Source: CAXXIC01 sp049315325 (GTDB lineage Bacteria > Bacteroidota > Bacteroidia > Bacteroidales > UBA7332). From it: DNA of 64,000 nt. The notes under the pieces are model-generated. The model was not told where the DNA came from, made no database searches, and saw only the letters and a list, made by a program, of their open reading frames with translations. Below are positions 50,104 to 58,980 of the stretch, one piece after another (the stretch's first letter is position 1; each line of letters begins with the position of its first letter). Both the position numbers and the translations under genes were made by a program. The stretch is taken from NCBI GenBank assembly GCA_049315325.1, contig JBMOKJ010000003.1:124001-188000 (forward strand), given 5' to 3'.

Positions 50104-50171
50104 CAACTTCAAAATTCTGAGAGTCAGAATCCTACTTTTTTCCACCTGAAATTATTTAAACCAACGATAAA

Positions 50172-51452
50172 ATGAAACGAGACAACGTTATTTTTGACAT
50201 TATCGAAAAAGAGAATCAACGTCAGTTGAAAGGTATTGAACTTATCGCTTCTGAAAACTTTGTGAGTCAGCAAGTGATGGAAGCCGTTGGGTCGTGCTTG
50301 ACCAACAAATACGCCGAAGGTTATCCCGGTAAACGATACTATGGTGGTTGCGAAGTGGTCGATTTGAGTGAGCAAATTGCTATCGATCGTCTGAAAGAGC
50401 TTTACAGTGCTGCTTGGGCGAATGTTCAGCCACACTCTGGTGCGTCTGCCAATTTGGCAGTGTTTTTTGCCGTAATGAACCCAGGTGACAAATTCCTCGG
50501 ATTGAATCTTTCGCACGGTGGTCACCTGACACACGGTTCGGCGGTAAACTTCTCTGGATTGATGTACAAAGCGCTTGAGTACAATGTGCGCGAATCGGAT
50601 GGATTGGTTGATTACGAACAAATGGAAGAGGTGGCATTGCGCGAAAAACCAAAGATGATTATCGGCGGAGCATCGGCTTACTCTCGCGATTGGGATTATG
50701 CTCGTATGCGCAAAATTGCTGATCAGATTGGTGCAATTCTTTGGGTAGATATGGCTCACCCTGCGGGAATGATTGCCGGTGGATTGCTTGCAAATCCTGT
50801 GAAACATGCACACATCGTAACTTCTACCACGCACAAAACATTGCGTGGCCCACGTGGTGGCGTGATTTTGTTGGGCGAAGATTTCGACAATCCTTGGGGA
50901 AAAACAACTCCAAAGGGCGAAATCAAAAAGATGTCTGCTTTGTTAGATTCTGCTGTATTCCCAGGTGCACAAGGTGGTCCGTTGGAACACGTGATTGCTG
51001 GTAAAGCGATTGCATTTGGCGAAGCGTTAGCTCCTGAATTTAAAGAGTACCAATTGCAAGTGAAAAAGAATGCTGCTACTATGGCGCAAGCATTTATGGC
51101 AAGTGGCTACAAAATTGTTTCTGACGGAACTGAAAACCACTGTATGTTGATTGATTTGCGCTCTAAATTCCCTGAATTAACAGGTAAAGTGGCAGAAAAT
51201 GCGTTGGTGAAAGCTGACATTACGGTGAATAAAAATATGGTGCCTTACGATAGCCGTTCTCCATTCTTGACTTCTGGTATTCGTGTAGGAACACCTGCTA
51301 TTTCGACTCGTGGCGCAACAGAAGATTTGATGCTCGAAATCGTTGAAATGATGGATACCGTGCTTTCAAATCCGGATAGCGAAGCGGTGATTAAATCGGT
51401 TCGCGACAAAGTCAATGCGACCATGGCTAAATATCCTATTTACGCTTGGTAA
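50172..51452 (+). CDS. glyA: serine hydroxymethyltransferase
   Basis: 426 residues. A PLP enzyme that converts serine and tetrahydrofolate to glycine and methylene-tetrahydrofolate, the main source of one-carbon units. The PLP lysine is Lys222 in TSTTHKTLRGPRGG. Also visible are LIASENFVS near residue 20, YAEGYPGKRYYGG near 49-61, and WVDMAHPAGMIAGG near 193. Length and start are typical. It stands alone, with a hairpin after it. Confidence 0.98.
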   Translation: MKRDNVIFDIIEKENQRQLKGIELIASENFVSQQVMEAVGSCLTNKYAEGYPGKRYYGGCEVVDLSEQIAIDRLKELYSAAWANVQPHSGASANLAVFFAVMNPGDKFLGLNLSHGGHLTHGSAVNFSGLMYKALEYNVRESDGLVDYEQMEEVALREKPKMIIGGASAYSRDWDYARMRKIADQIGAILWVDMAHPAGMIAGGLLANPVKHAHIVTSTTHKTLRGPRGGVILLGEDFDNPWGKTTPKGEIKKMSALLDSAVFPGAQGGPLEHVIAGKAIAFGEALAPEFKEYQLQVKKNAATMAQAFMASGYKIVSDGTENHCMLIDLRSKFPELTGKVAENALVKADITVNKNMVPYDSRSPFLTSGIRVGTPAISTRGATEDLMLEIVEMMDTVLSNPDSEAVIKSVRDKVNATMAKYPIYAW

Positions 51453-51518
51453 AAGCCAGTTGAAGTGAACAATATTTCTGAATTTGCGTTTTTAATATTC
51501 AGAAAACAAATAGATAGA

Positions 51519-51553
51519 GTGCATCGAAACCTTGTTTTTGGTGCACTTTTTAA
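51519..51553 (+). terminator. terminator after glyA
   Basis: AGTGCATC / GGTGCACT with a 14-base loop and TTTTT after it. Confidence 0.6.
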
Positions 51554-51643
51554 TTTTACCGCGAAGAGCGCAAAGAAAACTTATAACCTGATTATCGTCA
51601 GGCAGACTCAACATTCATAACTTATAATTCATAACTAACGAAA

Positions 51644-52075
51644 ATGGCAACAGTTAATATTAAATGGACAGAAGGAATGTCGTTCGAAGGAATACTCGAA
51701 GGGCATAAAATCAGATTGGATGCAGCATCCGAAAGTGGGGGAGCCGATTCGGGTTTTCGCCCAAAAGCACTGATGCTCGTGGCTTTTGCAGGCTGCACAG
51801 GTATGGACATCGTGTCGCTCATCAAAAAAATGCGCGAAGAGATTGAAGAGTACGATATGCAGGTAGATGCTGACTTGGCAGAAGATCATCCAAAGGTTTA
51901 TACTCGTTTCAATATTGTTTACAATCTCAAAGGCAGTAACCTTTCGGCAGAAAAAGTGATTAAATCAGTCAAAATGTCACAAGAAACTTATTGCGGTGTT
52001 GCTGCGATGTTGCGCATGATTGCGCCCCTGTCGTATCAGGTGATTCTCAACGGAGAAGAGATTCTTTCTGTGTAA
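51644..52075 (+). CDS. OsmC/YhfA-family protein
   Basis: 143 residues. Small cytoplasmic OsmC-fold protein. Both conserved cysteines that carry thiol peroxidase activity in OsmC/Ohr are present: FAGCTGMD near residue 47 and TYCGVAAML near 117, with the intervening helix (VSLIKKMREE). It therefore probably reduces organic hydroperoxides, or, like YhfA-type relatives, has a less defined redox role. Monocistronic with a strong terminator. Confidence 0.9.
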   Translation: MATVNIKWTEGMSFEGILEGHKIRLDAASESGGADSGFRPKALMLVAFAGCTGMDIVSLIKKMREEIEEYDMQVDADLAEDHPKVYTRFNIVYNLKGSNLSAEKVIKSVKMSQETYCGVAAMLRMIAPLSYQVILNGEEILSV

Positions 52076-52095
52076 TTGACATTTTTATTCAGAAT

Positions 52096-52136
52096 AAAAC
52101 TCCCGCTATCGGCTCTGTTCGATAGCGGGAGTTTTT
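52096..52136. terminator. terminator between the OsmC gene and a convergent lipoprotein gene
   Basis: Fifteen-bp stem AAACTCCCGCTATCG / CGATAGCGGGAGTTT, with T runs in both directions. Confidence 0.92.
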
Positions 52137-52167
52137 GTGTTGTATCCTCTTCTAAATTGATTTCTAT

Positions 52168-52656
52168 TTATCGTTGTTTTTTCAATAAGTAATAATGTGG
52201 ATCGTATTTCTGTCTCAGCGAATAGACATACCCAATCAAATTGTCAAGTTTTAATGGGACTTCACCCTCTACTGGATAATAGATAATAGCTGTATCAGAC
52301 AATGAATTGAGCGTGTAGATAATCGATGTGGAAGCATAATCAGTCGGTTTATTTTCTCCCAATCCGTAATTGGACAGTTTGGTTTTACTTACTTGAGTGA
52401 TTTTATATTTAAGTGAATCAGCTTCATCGTTAGTTAAACGAAATATTTTTCGTTCAAATGAAGGTGCAGGATTTTCTCTTTGTTCTGTTAAAACCATTAC
52501 CCCTTGTTGGTTGATTTCTGTTTTTTGAGACCACATTGTCCAACCACTTCCTATCTCAATGGTGAGCCGAAAATCTTTGTTCTCAATCAACTTTTCATCC
52601 GCATTGGTGCACCCAATTATTGAGGCTATACCAATTAAAAGTAGAAGTTTTTTCAT
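52168..52656 (-). CDS. small lipoprotein of unknown function
   Basis: 162 residues. Lipoprotein signal ending IIGC followed by TNADEK. The mature part is beta-rich and has no motif I recognise. It follows the outer-membrane-type gene (12-bp gap) on the same strand, so the two are probably one operon. Function unknown. Confidence 0.65.
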   Translation of the reverse strand: MKKLLLLIGIASIIGCTNADEKLIENKDFRLTIEIGSGWTMWSQKTEINQQGVMVLTEQRENPAPSFERKIFRLTNDEADSLKYKITQVSKTKLSNYGLGENKPTDYASTSIIYTLNSLSDTAIIYYPVEGEVPLKLDNLIGYVYSLRQKYDPHYYLLKKQR

Positions 52657-52668
52657 AATTACATCGAA

Positions 52669-53256
52669 TTAAAATCTGTATCCAATGGAAAGACCAAAAT
52701 TAGCAAAATCATTCTTAATTGTCGGATAGGTAGCTCTACCTCCATACATTTGGTTGTAATACTCCTCTTTGGTCCAATTGCCATAAAATGGAGGAACCAC
52801 TTCGTTGAGGAATTTTTCTTTGTTGAAGAAATCGTGGAGCGCAAACATCGGCGAGTAGTAGATTTTGAATAGCCATCCTTTTTGGAATTTATCGTAACGA
52901 TATCCAATGGTTGGAGCGAAATAGATGCCTTCATCTTCGAATTTCTTACCATATACAACTAATCCGTGAATATAGGATGCACCCAACCCCAATTCTAAAT
53001 GATGGTTTTTTTCGCCTGAGATAAGGTTAAGCCCAACTGGAGCACCGATGTATTGTACACCATCGACTTTAGCATACCCAAATCCTAAATGAAGATTGAT
53101 TCTGTTCGATTTGAATTTCCCGATTTCATACTCACCATTCAAGGTGTAAAGTCCACCCATACCGCCTAAATCGAGTGTTATAGCGGTTTTGTTTTGAGTG
53201 AATCCTGTAAAACAGATTGTGAAAAGTATTAACGTAATAGAAAATATTTTTTTCAT
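52669..53256 (-). CDS. putative small outer-membrane beta-barrel protein
   Basis: 195 residues. The signal peptide ends FTGFTQ; the mature protein alternates hydrophobic and polar residues, with Gly/Asn turns (YTLNGEYEIGKF, LHLGFGYAKVDG, LELGLGASYIHG) and ends GLSIGYRF, the terminal Phe expected of an outer-membrane barrel. Eight strands would fit the length. No specific family recognised. Pairs with the small lipoprotein downstream. Confidence 0.65.
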   Translation of the reverse strand: MKKIFSITLILFTICFTGFTQNKTAITLDLGGMGGLYTLNGEYEIGKFKSNRINLHLGFGYAKVDGVQYIGAPVGLNLISGEKNHHLELGLGASYIHGLVVYGKKFEDEGIYFAPTIGYRYDKFQKGWLFKIYYSPMFALHDFFNKEKFLNEVVPPFYGNWTKEEYYNQMYGGRATYPTIKNDFANFGLSIGYRF

Positions 53257-53633
53257 ATTAAATCTATTTATAATGTCTGTGAAATATAAAATTACCTCTT
53301 TTTCGCAAAGATTGAAATTAAAATTATAAAATGCAATAAAATACCATTTATATTTATTATTGTGTTGATAACTTTTGTTATAGTGACTGATTAAGGTATT
53401 TCTTATAACAAATATATAATCTAACTATTTTAGTAATTTCTTCAAATATCTTAAATATGATGTGTAAATGGAAAGTAATATGAAATGAACTGTAAATAAA
53501 AGTGTTCCTGATAGTTATTAGTGAAGTGCCTGTATGTTTTGAGAACGACTAAAGCTGCTTTTCTCTTTATCTGCAATGCCTAAATGCCGTCAAAAATTCC
53601 TATTTTTGCAGTCGCAAAATCAAACCAATCGTT
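53257..53633. other. AT-rich intergenic region
   Basis: I find no gene or clear repeat in these 377 bp. Only TATTTTTG at 53,601-53,608, a candidate -7 box for trmB, stands out. Confidence 0.5.
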
Positions 53634-54413
53634 ATGGGAAAAAATAAATTGAAGAAATTCTCCGACATGGAGACCTATTCGCACGTGTTTCAGTTTCCGT
53701 TTGCTGTGATACAGCAAAGTGGATTTCCGATGCAAGGAGTTTGGGGAAAGCAGTTTTTCGGGAACGATAACCCCATTGTGCTCGAGCTTGGCTGCGGTAA
53801 AGGCGAATATACTGTTGGATTGGCGCGGATGTTTCCTGATAAAAACTTTATTGGCGTCGATGTGAAAGGCGCTCGGATGTGGAGCGGTGCCAAGCAGTCG
53901 CTCGAAGAGGGATTGACCAACGTGGCGTTTCTGCGCACCGACATCGAGTTGATTCACCACTTCTTCGGAGCAGGCGAGGTGTCGGAGATTTGGATCACTT
54001 TTCCCGATCCGCAGATGAACAAGGTGCGCAAACGCTTGACTTCTACTCGTTTTATGGCACTTTACCGTCAGATTTTGAACGAAAATGGCATTGTACACCT
54101 CAAGTCCGACAGTAATTTTATGTTCACCTACACCCGCTTGATGGTAGAGGCCAACGCCTATCCGGTGCTTGAATGTACCGACGATTTGTATAACTCAGAT
54201 GTGGTCGATCCGATTCTCGCCATCAAAACATTCTACGAACAGCAATGGCTGGAGCGTGGACTGAACATAAAGTACATCAAATTTGTTTGTCAGCAGAGAG
54301 AAAAGCTGATTGAACCCGACGTGGACATCGAACACGATAGCTACCGGAGTTTCAACCGCAGCAGACGAAGTGACACATCAAAACAAATAGAAAAAATCAA
54401 TGGAATTAACTGA
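53634..54413 (+). CDS. trmB: tRNA (guanine-N7-)-methyltransferase
   Basis: 259 residues. Transfers a methyl group from S-adenosylmethionine to G46 of the tRNA variable loop. The SAM-binding motif is LELGCGKGEY near residue 51-60; the second acidic position lies in GVDVKGARMW; the family motif near ITFPDPQMNKVRKRL (about 122-136) contacts the guanine and tRNA. The C-terminal tail is longer and more basic than in E. coli. The 3' end overlaps the next gene by 14 bp. Confidence 0.94.
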   Translation: MGKNKLKKFSDMETYSHVFQFPFAVIQQSGFPMQGVWGKQFFGNDNPIVLELGCGKGEYTVGLARMFPDKNFIGVDVKGARMWSGAKQSLEEGLTNVAFLRTDIELIHHFFGAGEVSEIWITFPDPQMNKVRKRLTSTRFMALYRQILNENGIVHLKSDSNFMFTYTRLMVEANAYPVLECTDDLYNSDVVDPILAIKTFYEQQWLERGLNIKYIKFVCQQREKLIEPDVDIEHDSYRSFNRSRRSDTSKQIEKINGIN

Positions 54414-55506
54414 ACAGATAATTTTAAATGCACTGTCGAAAGTACGATATCCAGGTACCGGAACTGACCTTGTGGCAGGTGGTATGGTAGGTAAAGACAT
54501 CGAAATTGATGGTAAGAAGGTGAGTTTTTCAATTCTTTTCGAAAAAGCGAACGACCCTTTTGTAAAATCGGTTATCAAAGCGGCCGAACAAGCGATTTTG
54601 ACCTATATTTCTGAAGATATCGACATCAAAGGCAATATTCACCCCGTAGCTAAACAGGCGCCACGACCAACCGAGCCAGACAAATTATTGCCTAACGTAA
54701 AAAATATTATTGCCGTTGCTTCGGGTAAAGGTGGAGTAGGTAAATCTACTGTTGCAGCTAACCTCGCTGTATCGTTGGCGAAATTGGGTTACAAAGTTGG
54801 TCTGCTCGATGCTGATCTTTTTGGTCCTTCCGTTCCGAAAATGTTTGGACTCGAAGATTACCGCCCAATGATTGAATCGGTGAATGGCCGCGATTTGATT
54901 GTTCCACCAGAAAAATTTGGCGTAAAACTCCTCTCAATCGGATTTTTTGTAGCCAAAGAAAGTGCAGTCGTTTGGCGTGGATCTATGGCGAGCAACGCAC
55001 TGAAACAGTTTATCGGCGATGCACAGTGGGGTGAGTTAGATTACTTTTTGATCGACCTTCCACCAGGTACTAGCGACATTCACCTTACTATTGTTCAAAC
55101 TTTGGCGGTGACAGGTGCTGTAATGGTGACCACGCCACAAGATGTGGCATTGGCTGATGCGCGCAAAGGGATCGACCTCTTTATTGGTGAAAAAGTAAAC
55201 ATTCCGATTCTCGGATTGGTCGAGAATATGGCGTGGTTTACACCTGCCGAATTGCCAAACAACAAATACTACATTTTCGGAAAAGATGGCGGAAAAGATT
55301 TGGCAAACAATATGAATATTCATTTCTTGGGTCAAATTCCGATTGTGCAAAGCGTTTGCGAAGGTGGTGATACCGGTGAGCCAGTGGCTTCTGACGAAGC
55401 GTCTATTATTGGAAAAGCATTCCACGCCGTGGCTGTAGATGTGGTGAAGCAAGTTGAACTCAGAAATTCGAACATGGCACCTACGCAAGTTGTGTTTGTA
55501 AAATAA
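54400..55506 (+). CDS. Mrp/ApbC-family iron-sulfur cluster carrier ATPase
   Basis: 368 residues: an N-terminal MIP18-like (DUF59) domain (about 1-90) and a Mrp/NBP35 P-loop domain with the deviant Walker A GKGGVGKST (109-117), then DADLFGPSVP and DLPPGTSD. Family members hold a [4Fe-4S] cluster at a dimer interface and pass it to target proteins. The usual CxxC bridging motif is missing: the expected region reads ENMAWFTPAELPNNKYYIFGKDGG. The form may be normal for Bacteroidetes, but it raises doubt about cluster carriage. Starts inside trmB (14-bp overlap), so translation is coupled. Confidence 0.88.
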   Translation: MELTEQIILNALSKVRYPGTGTDLVAGGMVGKDIEIDGKKVSFSILFEKANDPFVKSVIKAAEQAILTYISEDIDIKGNIHPVAKQAPRPTEPDKLLPNVKNIIAVASGKGGVGKSTVAANLAVSLAKLGYKVGLLDADLFGPSVPKMFGLEDYRPMIESVNGRDLIVPPEKFGVKLLSIGFFVAKESAVVWRGSMASNALKQFIGDAQWGELDYFLIDLPPGTSDIHLTIVQTLAVTGAVMVTTPQDVALADARKGIDLFIGEKVNIPILGLVENMAWFTPAELPNNKYYIFGKDGGKDLANNMNIHFLGQIPIVQSVCEGGDTGEPVASDEASIIGKAFHAVAVDVVKQVELRNSNMAPTQVVFVK

Positions 55507-55596
55507 TGTTATTTTCTGATTTTCATTTGGTTAATCACGATTTCTGATTTATATTTGAGAAGCAGAACAATAAAAATACATAGAACATTTTTTAAG

Positions 55597-55629
55597 AAAA
55601 ACGCACTAATAACAGGTTGGTGCGTTTTT
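55597..55629 (+). terminator. terminator after the mrp-like gene
   Basis: AAAACGCAC / GTGCGTTTT with a 14-base loop and a T tail. Confidence 0.75.
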
Positions 55630-55690
55630 CTTTTACTATTTTTGCAAACGTTTTCTTTCGGCCGTTTAAGCCGATTATTCTAAATAATTA

Positions 55691-56308
55691 ATGGAGTATC
55701 CTTCAGTTTTACTTGAAAATGCGGTAAACGAATTTTCGAAGCTCCCTGGCATCGGGAAAAAGACAGCACTTAGATTGGTGTTGCATCTGCTGCGCCAAAA
55801 AGAGGAGGTAGGCGTTGGTTTGGGTAGTTCCATCATCGAGTTGCGTCGCAACATCAACTATTGTAGGGTGTGTCATAATATTTCGGATGTCGATGTATGT
55901 GGTTTGTGCTCCAACCCCACGCGCGACAATTCGGTTGTTTGCGTTGTCGAAAACGTCAAGGAACTGATAGCCGTTGAAAATACGATGCAGTTTCGCGGTC
56001 TTTATCATGTGTTGGGTGGCATTATTTCACCTATGGAGGGAATTGGACCTGCCGATCTCGAAATTGATAGCCTTTGCGAGCGAGTTGCTCAAGGCGGAAT
56101 AAAAGAGGTGATATTGGCTCTGAGTACAACCATGGAGGGCGATACGACGAACTTCTATATTTTCAGAAAGTTGGCAGCCTACGACATAAAAATTTCGATT
56201 ATTGCTCGCGGAGTTTCTATTGGCGATGAGCTCGAATACACCGACGAGGTAACACTTGGTCGTTCGATTTTGAACAGAACGTTATTTAACGAAGCCTTCA
56301 AGTTATGA
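55691..56308 (+). CDS. recR: recombination mediator protein RecR
   Basis: 205 residues. With RecO (and RecF) it helps load RecA on single-stranded gaps. In order: helix-hairpin-helix (LPGIGKKTALRL near 17-28), a zinc site with four Cys (CRVCHN...CGLCSNP near 57-75), a Toprim domain (VVENVKELIAVE), and a Walker-like C-terminal end. First gene of a tight four-gene run; the next start overlaps its stop by 4 bp. Confidence 0.96.
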   Translation: MEYPSVLLENAVNEFSKLPGIGKKTALRLVLHLLRQKEEVGVGLGSSIIELRRNINYCRVCHNISDVDVCGLCSNPTRDNSVVCVVENVKELIAVENTMQFRGLYHVLGGIISPMEGIGPADLEIDSLCERVAQGGIKEVILALSTTMEGDTTNFYIFRKLAAYDIKISIIARGVSIGDELEYTDEVTLGRSILNRTLFNEAFKL

Positions 56309-56751
56309 TTATTGCTATTGATTTTGATGGTACGATCGTGGAGCATGCTTATCCAAAAATTGGCAAGCAAATTCCTTTTGCATTCGAAGTGCTACGAAAA
56401 CTCAAAGAGGATGGGCATCAACTTATCCTTTGGACCATTCGTGAAGGTGAATTGCTTGATGAAGCAGTATCCTTTTGCGAGCGACACGGAATAATTTTTA
56501 ATGGAGTCAATAGAAATATTGATGATGAAATTGATGGTTTTTTGTCCCGCAAAATCAATGCAGATTTGTTTATTGATGACAGAAATCTGGGTGGACTTCC
56601 CGATTGGGGATTGATTTATCAACTAATTCAATCCAACGAAATATTTCAAGGATTTGTGCTTAGTCAAAACAGACCTCGACGAAGGACTAATTTGATACTG
56701 CGTTTAGGTGAGTTTATTCAGACAATTTATGACAATAAGCCCGTTAAATAA
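56305..56751 (+). CDS. small HAD-like hydrolase
   Basis: 148 residues. The HAD motif I is AIDFDGTIVE with the nucleophile Asp6 and acid Asp8; motif II is near LWTIREG, and an acidic motif is IDDRNLGG near 91-98. There is no cap domain. It resembles short HAD proteins of Bacteroides (the BT0820 type); a phosphatase is likely but the substrate is unknown. It starts within the recR stop (ATGA overlap) and ends 5 bp before a glycosyltransferase gene. Confidence 0.82.
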   Translation: MIIAIDFDGTIVEHAYPKIGKQIPFAFEVLRKLKEDGHQLILWTIREGELLDEAVSFCERHGIIFNGVNRNIDDEIDGFLSRKINADLFIDDRNLGGLPDWGLIYQLIQSNEIFQGFVLSQNRPRRRTNLILRLGEFIQTIYDNKPVK

Positions 56752-56756
56752 CAGTT

Positions 56757-57704
56757 ATGCATCTATCTATTGTTATTGTCAATTATAATGTAAAGTTGTT
56801 TCTCGAGCAGTGCTTACTTTCTGTACGTTCCGCCATTGTTGGTCTTGAGTGCGAAGTGATTGTTGTGGATAATCAATCTACCGACGATTCGAAATCGTAT
56901 CTTGAACCAAAATTTCCCGATGTAAATTTTATCTGGAATAAACATAATGTTGGTTTTTCTACTGCCAATAATCAAGCAATTAGCATCGCAAAGGGCAAAT
57001 ACATTCTTCTTCTGAATCCCGATACATTGGTTGGCGAGAATCTGTTTTATCGCGTAATACAATTTATGGAGGAACATCCGAATGCAGGAGGAGTGGGAGT
57101 GACGATGATTGATCGAACTGGAGCATTTCTGCCCGAGTCGAAACGTAGCCTTCCTACACCTTGGAACTCATTTACCAAAATGTTCGGATTAGCTTCATTG
57201 TTCCCAAAATCACCACTTTTTGGCAAATACAGATTGCTCTATCTGGATAAAAACAAAATTCACCGTGTGGAGGTGCTTTCGGGTGCTTTTATGATGTTGC
57301 GAGCTGAGGCCTTAGCTAAATCGGGCTTGCTGGATGAGACCTTTTTTATGTATGGCGAAGACATTGATTTATCTTACAGGATTATCATTGCAGGATACGA
57401 CAACTACTATTTGCCTGAAACCATCATACACTACAAAGGTGAAAGTACTCAGAAAGGTAGTTTGAAATACATTCGATCATTTTATGGTGCAATGCTCATT
57501 TTCTACCGCAAACACTACCCACGCCACAGTTTTTACTTTTCGTTTCTAGTGCAATGTGCCATTGGTGCACATTTGTCTTACTCCTATTTCAAAAATTCGC
57601 TGAAGCACAGCATCATTCGAAAATCGAATTCAGTGGATTTATTGATGCCAAAATCTGGTGAATCATACGAATCGCTGATTAAACGAGTTGAACTGGGTGA
57701 ATAA
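56757..57704 (+). CDS. family 2 glycosyltransferase
   Basis: 315 residues. GT2 fold of the rhamnosyltransferase-like type: SIVIVNYNVKLFLEQCLLSVRSA near 4-23, VVDNQSTDDS (37-46), the acidic LNPDT near 82-86, and FFMYGEDIDLSYRI near 202-215 as the base-containing ED motif. It ends with a hydrophobic stretch (FYFSFLVQCAIGAHLSYS near 260-280), which may dip into the membrane. It probably builds a surface glycan. Part of the recR-HAD-GT2-MFS run; substrate unknown. Confidence 0.88.
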   Translation: MHLSIVIVNYNVKLFLEQCLLSVRSAIVGLECEVIVVDNQSTDDSKSYLEPKFPDVNFIWNKHNVGFSTANNQAISIAKGKYILLLNPDTLVGENLFYRVIQFMEEHPNAGGVGVTMIDRTGAFLPESKRSLPTPWNSFTKMFGLASLFPKSPLFGKYRLLYLDKNKIHRVEVLSGAFMMLRAEALAKSGLLDETFFMYGEDIDLSYRIIIAGYDNYYLPETIIHYKGESTQKGSLKYIRSFYGAMLIFYRKHYPRHSFYFSFLVQCAIGAHLSYSYFKNSLKHSIIRKSNSVDLLMPKSGESYESLIKRVELGE

Positions 57705-57714
57705 TCTGAATTTT

Positions 57715-58971
57715 ATGCTTAAATCACTCTTCGCTAACGATGCTTTTGCCGTAGTCAGAATTGCAAACTTTCGTTATTTCCTTGGCTATCGTTTCCTGAT
57801 GACAATGGCAACGCTGATGCAATCCGTAATCGTGGGATGGCACATCTATTTTCTGACAAAAAATGTTTTCTGGCTCGGTTTTGTTGGCTTGGTTGAGGTG
57901 ATACCACAAGTTGGGATTTCACTTTTTGCGGGACATTACATCGATTTGTGGAATCGCAAGAAAATTATCGGATTTACGACATCTTTACTTCTCATAGGCT
58001 CGGCAATACTGTTTGTCTTTTCGATCGAAAGCCTTAATTTCTATGCGTTACTCGGGATTTGGCCAATCTTTGTCACAGTTTTCTTGACAGGACTTGCACG
58101 TGGTATTTTGATGCCTGCTCACACTGCATTGATGGGGAATTTAGTGGAGAAAAAATTTTATGCAAATGCCGCTACTTGGAGTAGCATTAATTGGCACGTT
58201 GGAGCAGTGCTTGGTCCTGCTTTTGGAGGTGTTATTTATGCCTTGGGCGGTATTCAGTTTGCCTATTTTTCAGTTTTTCTCATCTATTTGCTTTCATTGC
58301 TACTTGTCTTGAAATTACAAGTTGCAAGTCGAACGCAAATTACAGTGAATGGCGAAGAATCAATCTTCTCACGCATCAAAGAAGGCATTCATTTTGTGTT
58401 AAAAACCCCCGAACTGGTAGGTGCATTTTCGCTTGATATGTTTGCTGTGCTGTTTGGCGGCGCAGTGGCTATGCTTCCCGTTTTTGCTTCAGATGTGTTG
58501 CATGTTGGACCTGCTGGATTGGGTTTTCTCCGTGCTTGTCCAGCTCTTGGTGCAATTGTCATGTCTGTATATCTGATGTTTAATCCACCGACCAAAAATA
58601 GTGGACGATTACTTCTTGCGGCTGTAGCAGGATTTGGATTGTGCATGATTGGATTTGCGTTTTCGCAAAGTTTCTGGCTATCAGCATCATTGCTTGTGCT
58701 CAGCGGCTTTTTCGATAATGTGAGTGTGGTTATTCGAGGTACAATATTACAACTCTATACGCCGGATGCGATGCGTGGCCGTGTTGCTTCGGTCAATAGC
58801 ATCTTTATTGGTTCGTCAAATGAGTTGGGAGCATTCGAGTCAGGAGCAACGGCTAAACTAATGGGATTGGTACCGTCGGTAGTCTTTGGCGGTGTAATGA
58901 CACTTGTGGTCGTTGGGGTAATGGCCAAAACAAATCCAGTTCTACGAAAACTGAATATTAATTCTAGGTAG
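57715..58971 (+). CDS. major facilitator superfamily transporter (MFS exporter-like)
   Basis: 418 residues from the ATG at 57715, 10 bp after the glycosyltransferase stop; an in-frame TTG at 57688 would overlap that gene. It has about 12 membrane helices and the MFS loop motif at GHYIDLWNRKKIIG (DxWxRK) between helices 2 and 3. The pattern is that of the DHA3/enterobactin-exporter-like group (EntS-like). Substrate unknown. It ends the recR operon and lies convergent with the CpsB-like gene (9-bp gap). Confidence 0.85.
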   Translation: MLKSLFANDAFAVVRIANFRYFLGYRFLMTMATLMQSVIVGWHIYFLTKNVFWLGFVGLVEVIPQVGISLFAGHYIDLWNRKKIIGFTTSLLLIGSAILFVFSIESLNFYALLGIWPIFVTVFLTGLARGILMPAHTALMGNLVEKKFYANAATWSSINWHVGAVLGPAFGGVIYALGGIQFAYFSVFLIYLLSLLLVLKLQVASRTQITVNGEESIFSRIKEGIHFVLKTPELVGAFSLDMFAVLFGGAVAMLPVFASDVLHVGPAGLGFLRACPALGAIVMSVYLMFNPPTKNSGRLLLAAVAGFGLCMIGFAFSQSFWLSASLLVLSGFFDNVSVVIRGTILQLYTPDAMRGRVASVNSIFIGSSNELGAFESGATAKLMGLVPSVVFGGVMTLVVVGVMAKTNPVLRKLNINSR

Positions 58972-58980
58972 AAAGTTTAT

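Noticed and set aside
50124..50834. Minus-strand open frame opposite glyA
   Set aside because: Covered by the highly conserved glyA gene on the other strand; composition typical of an antisense frame.
51558..51580. Possible repeat fragment (GCGAAGAGCGCAAAG) after glyA
   Set aside because: Too short and degenerate to annotate on its own; noted only as a relative of the fragment near 23,107.
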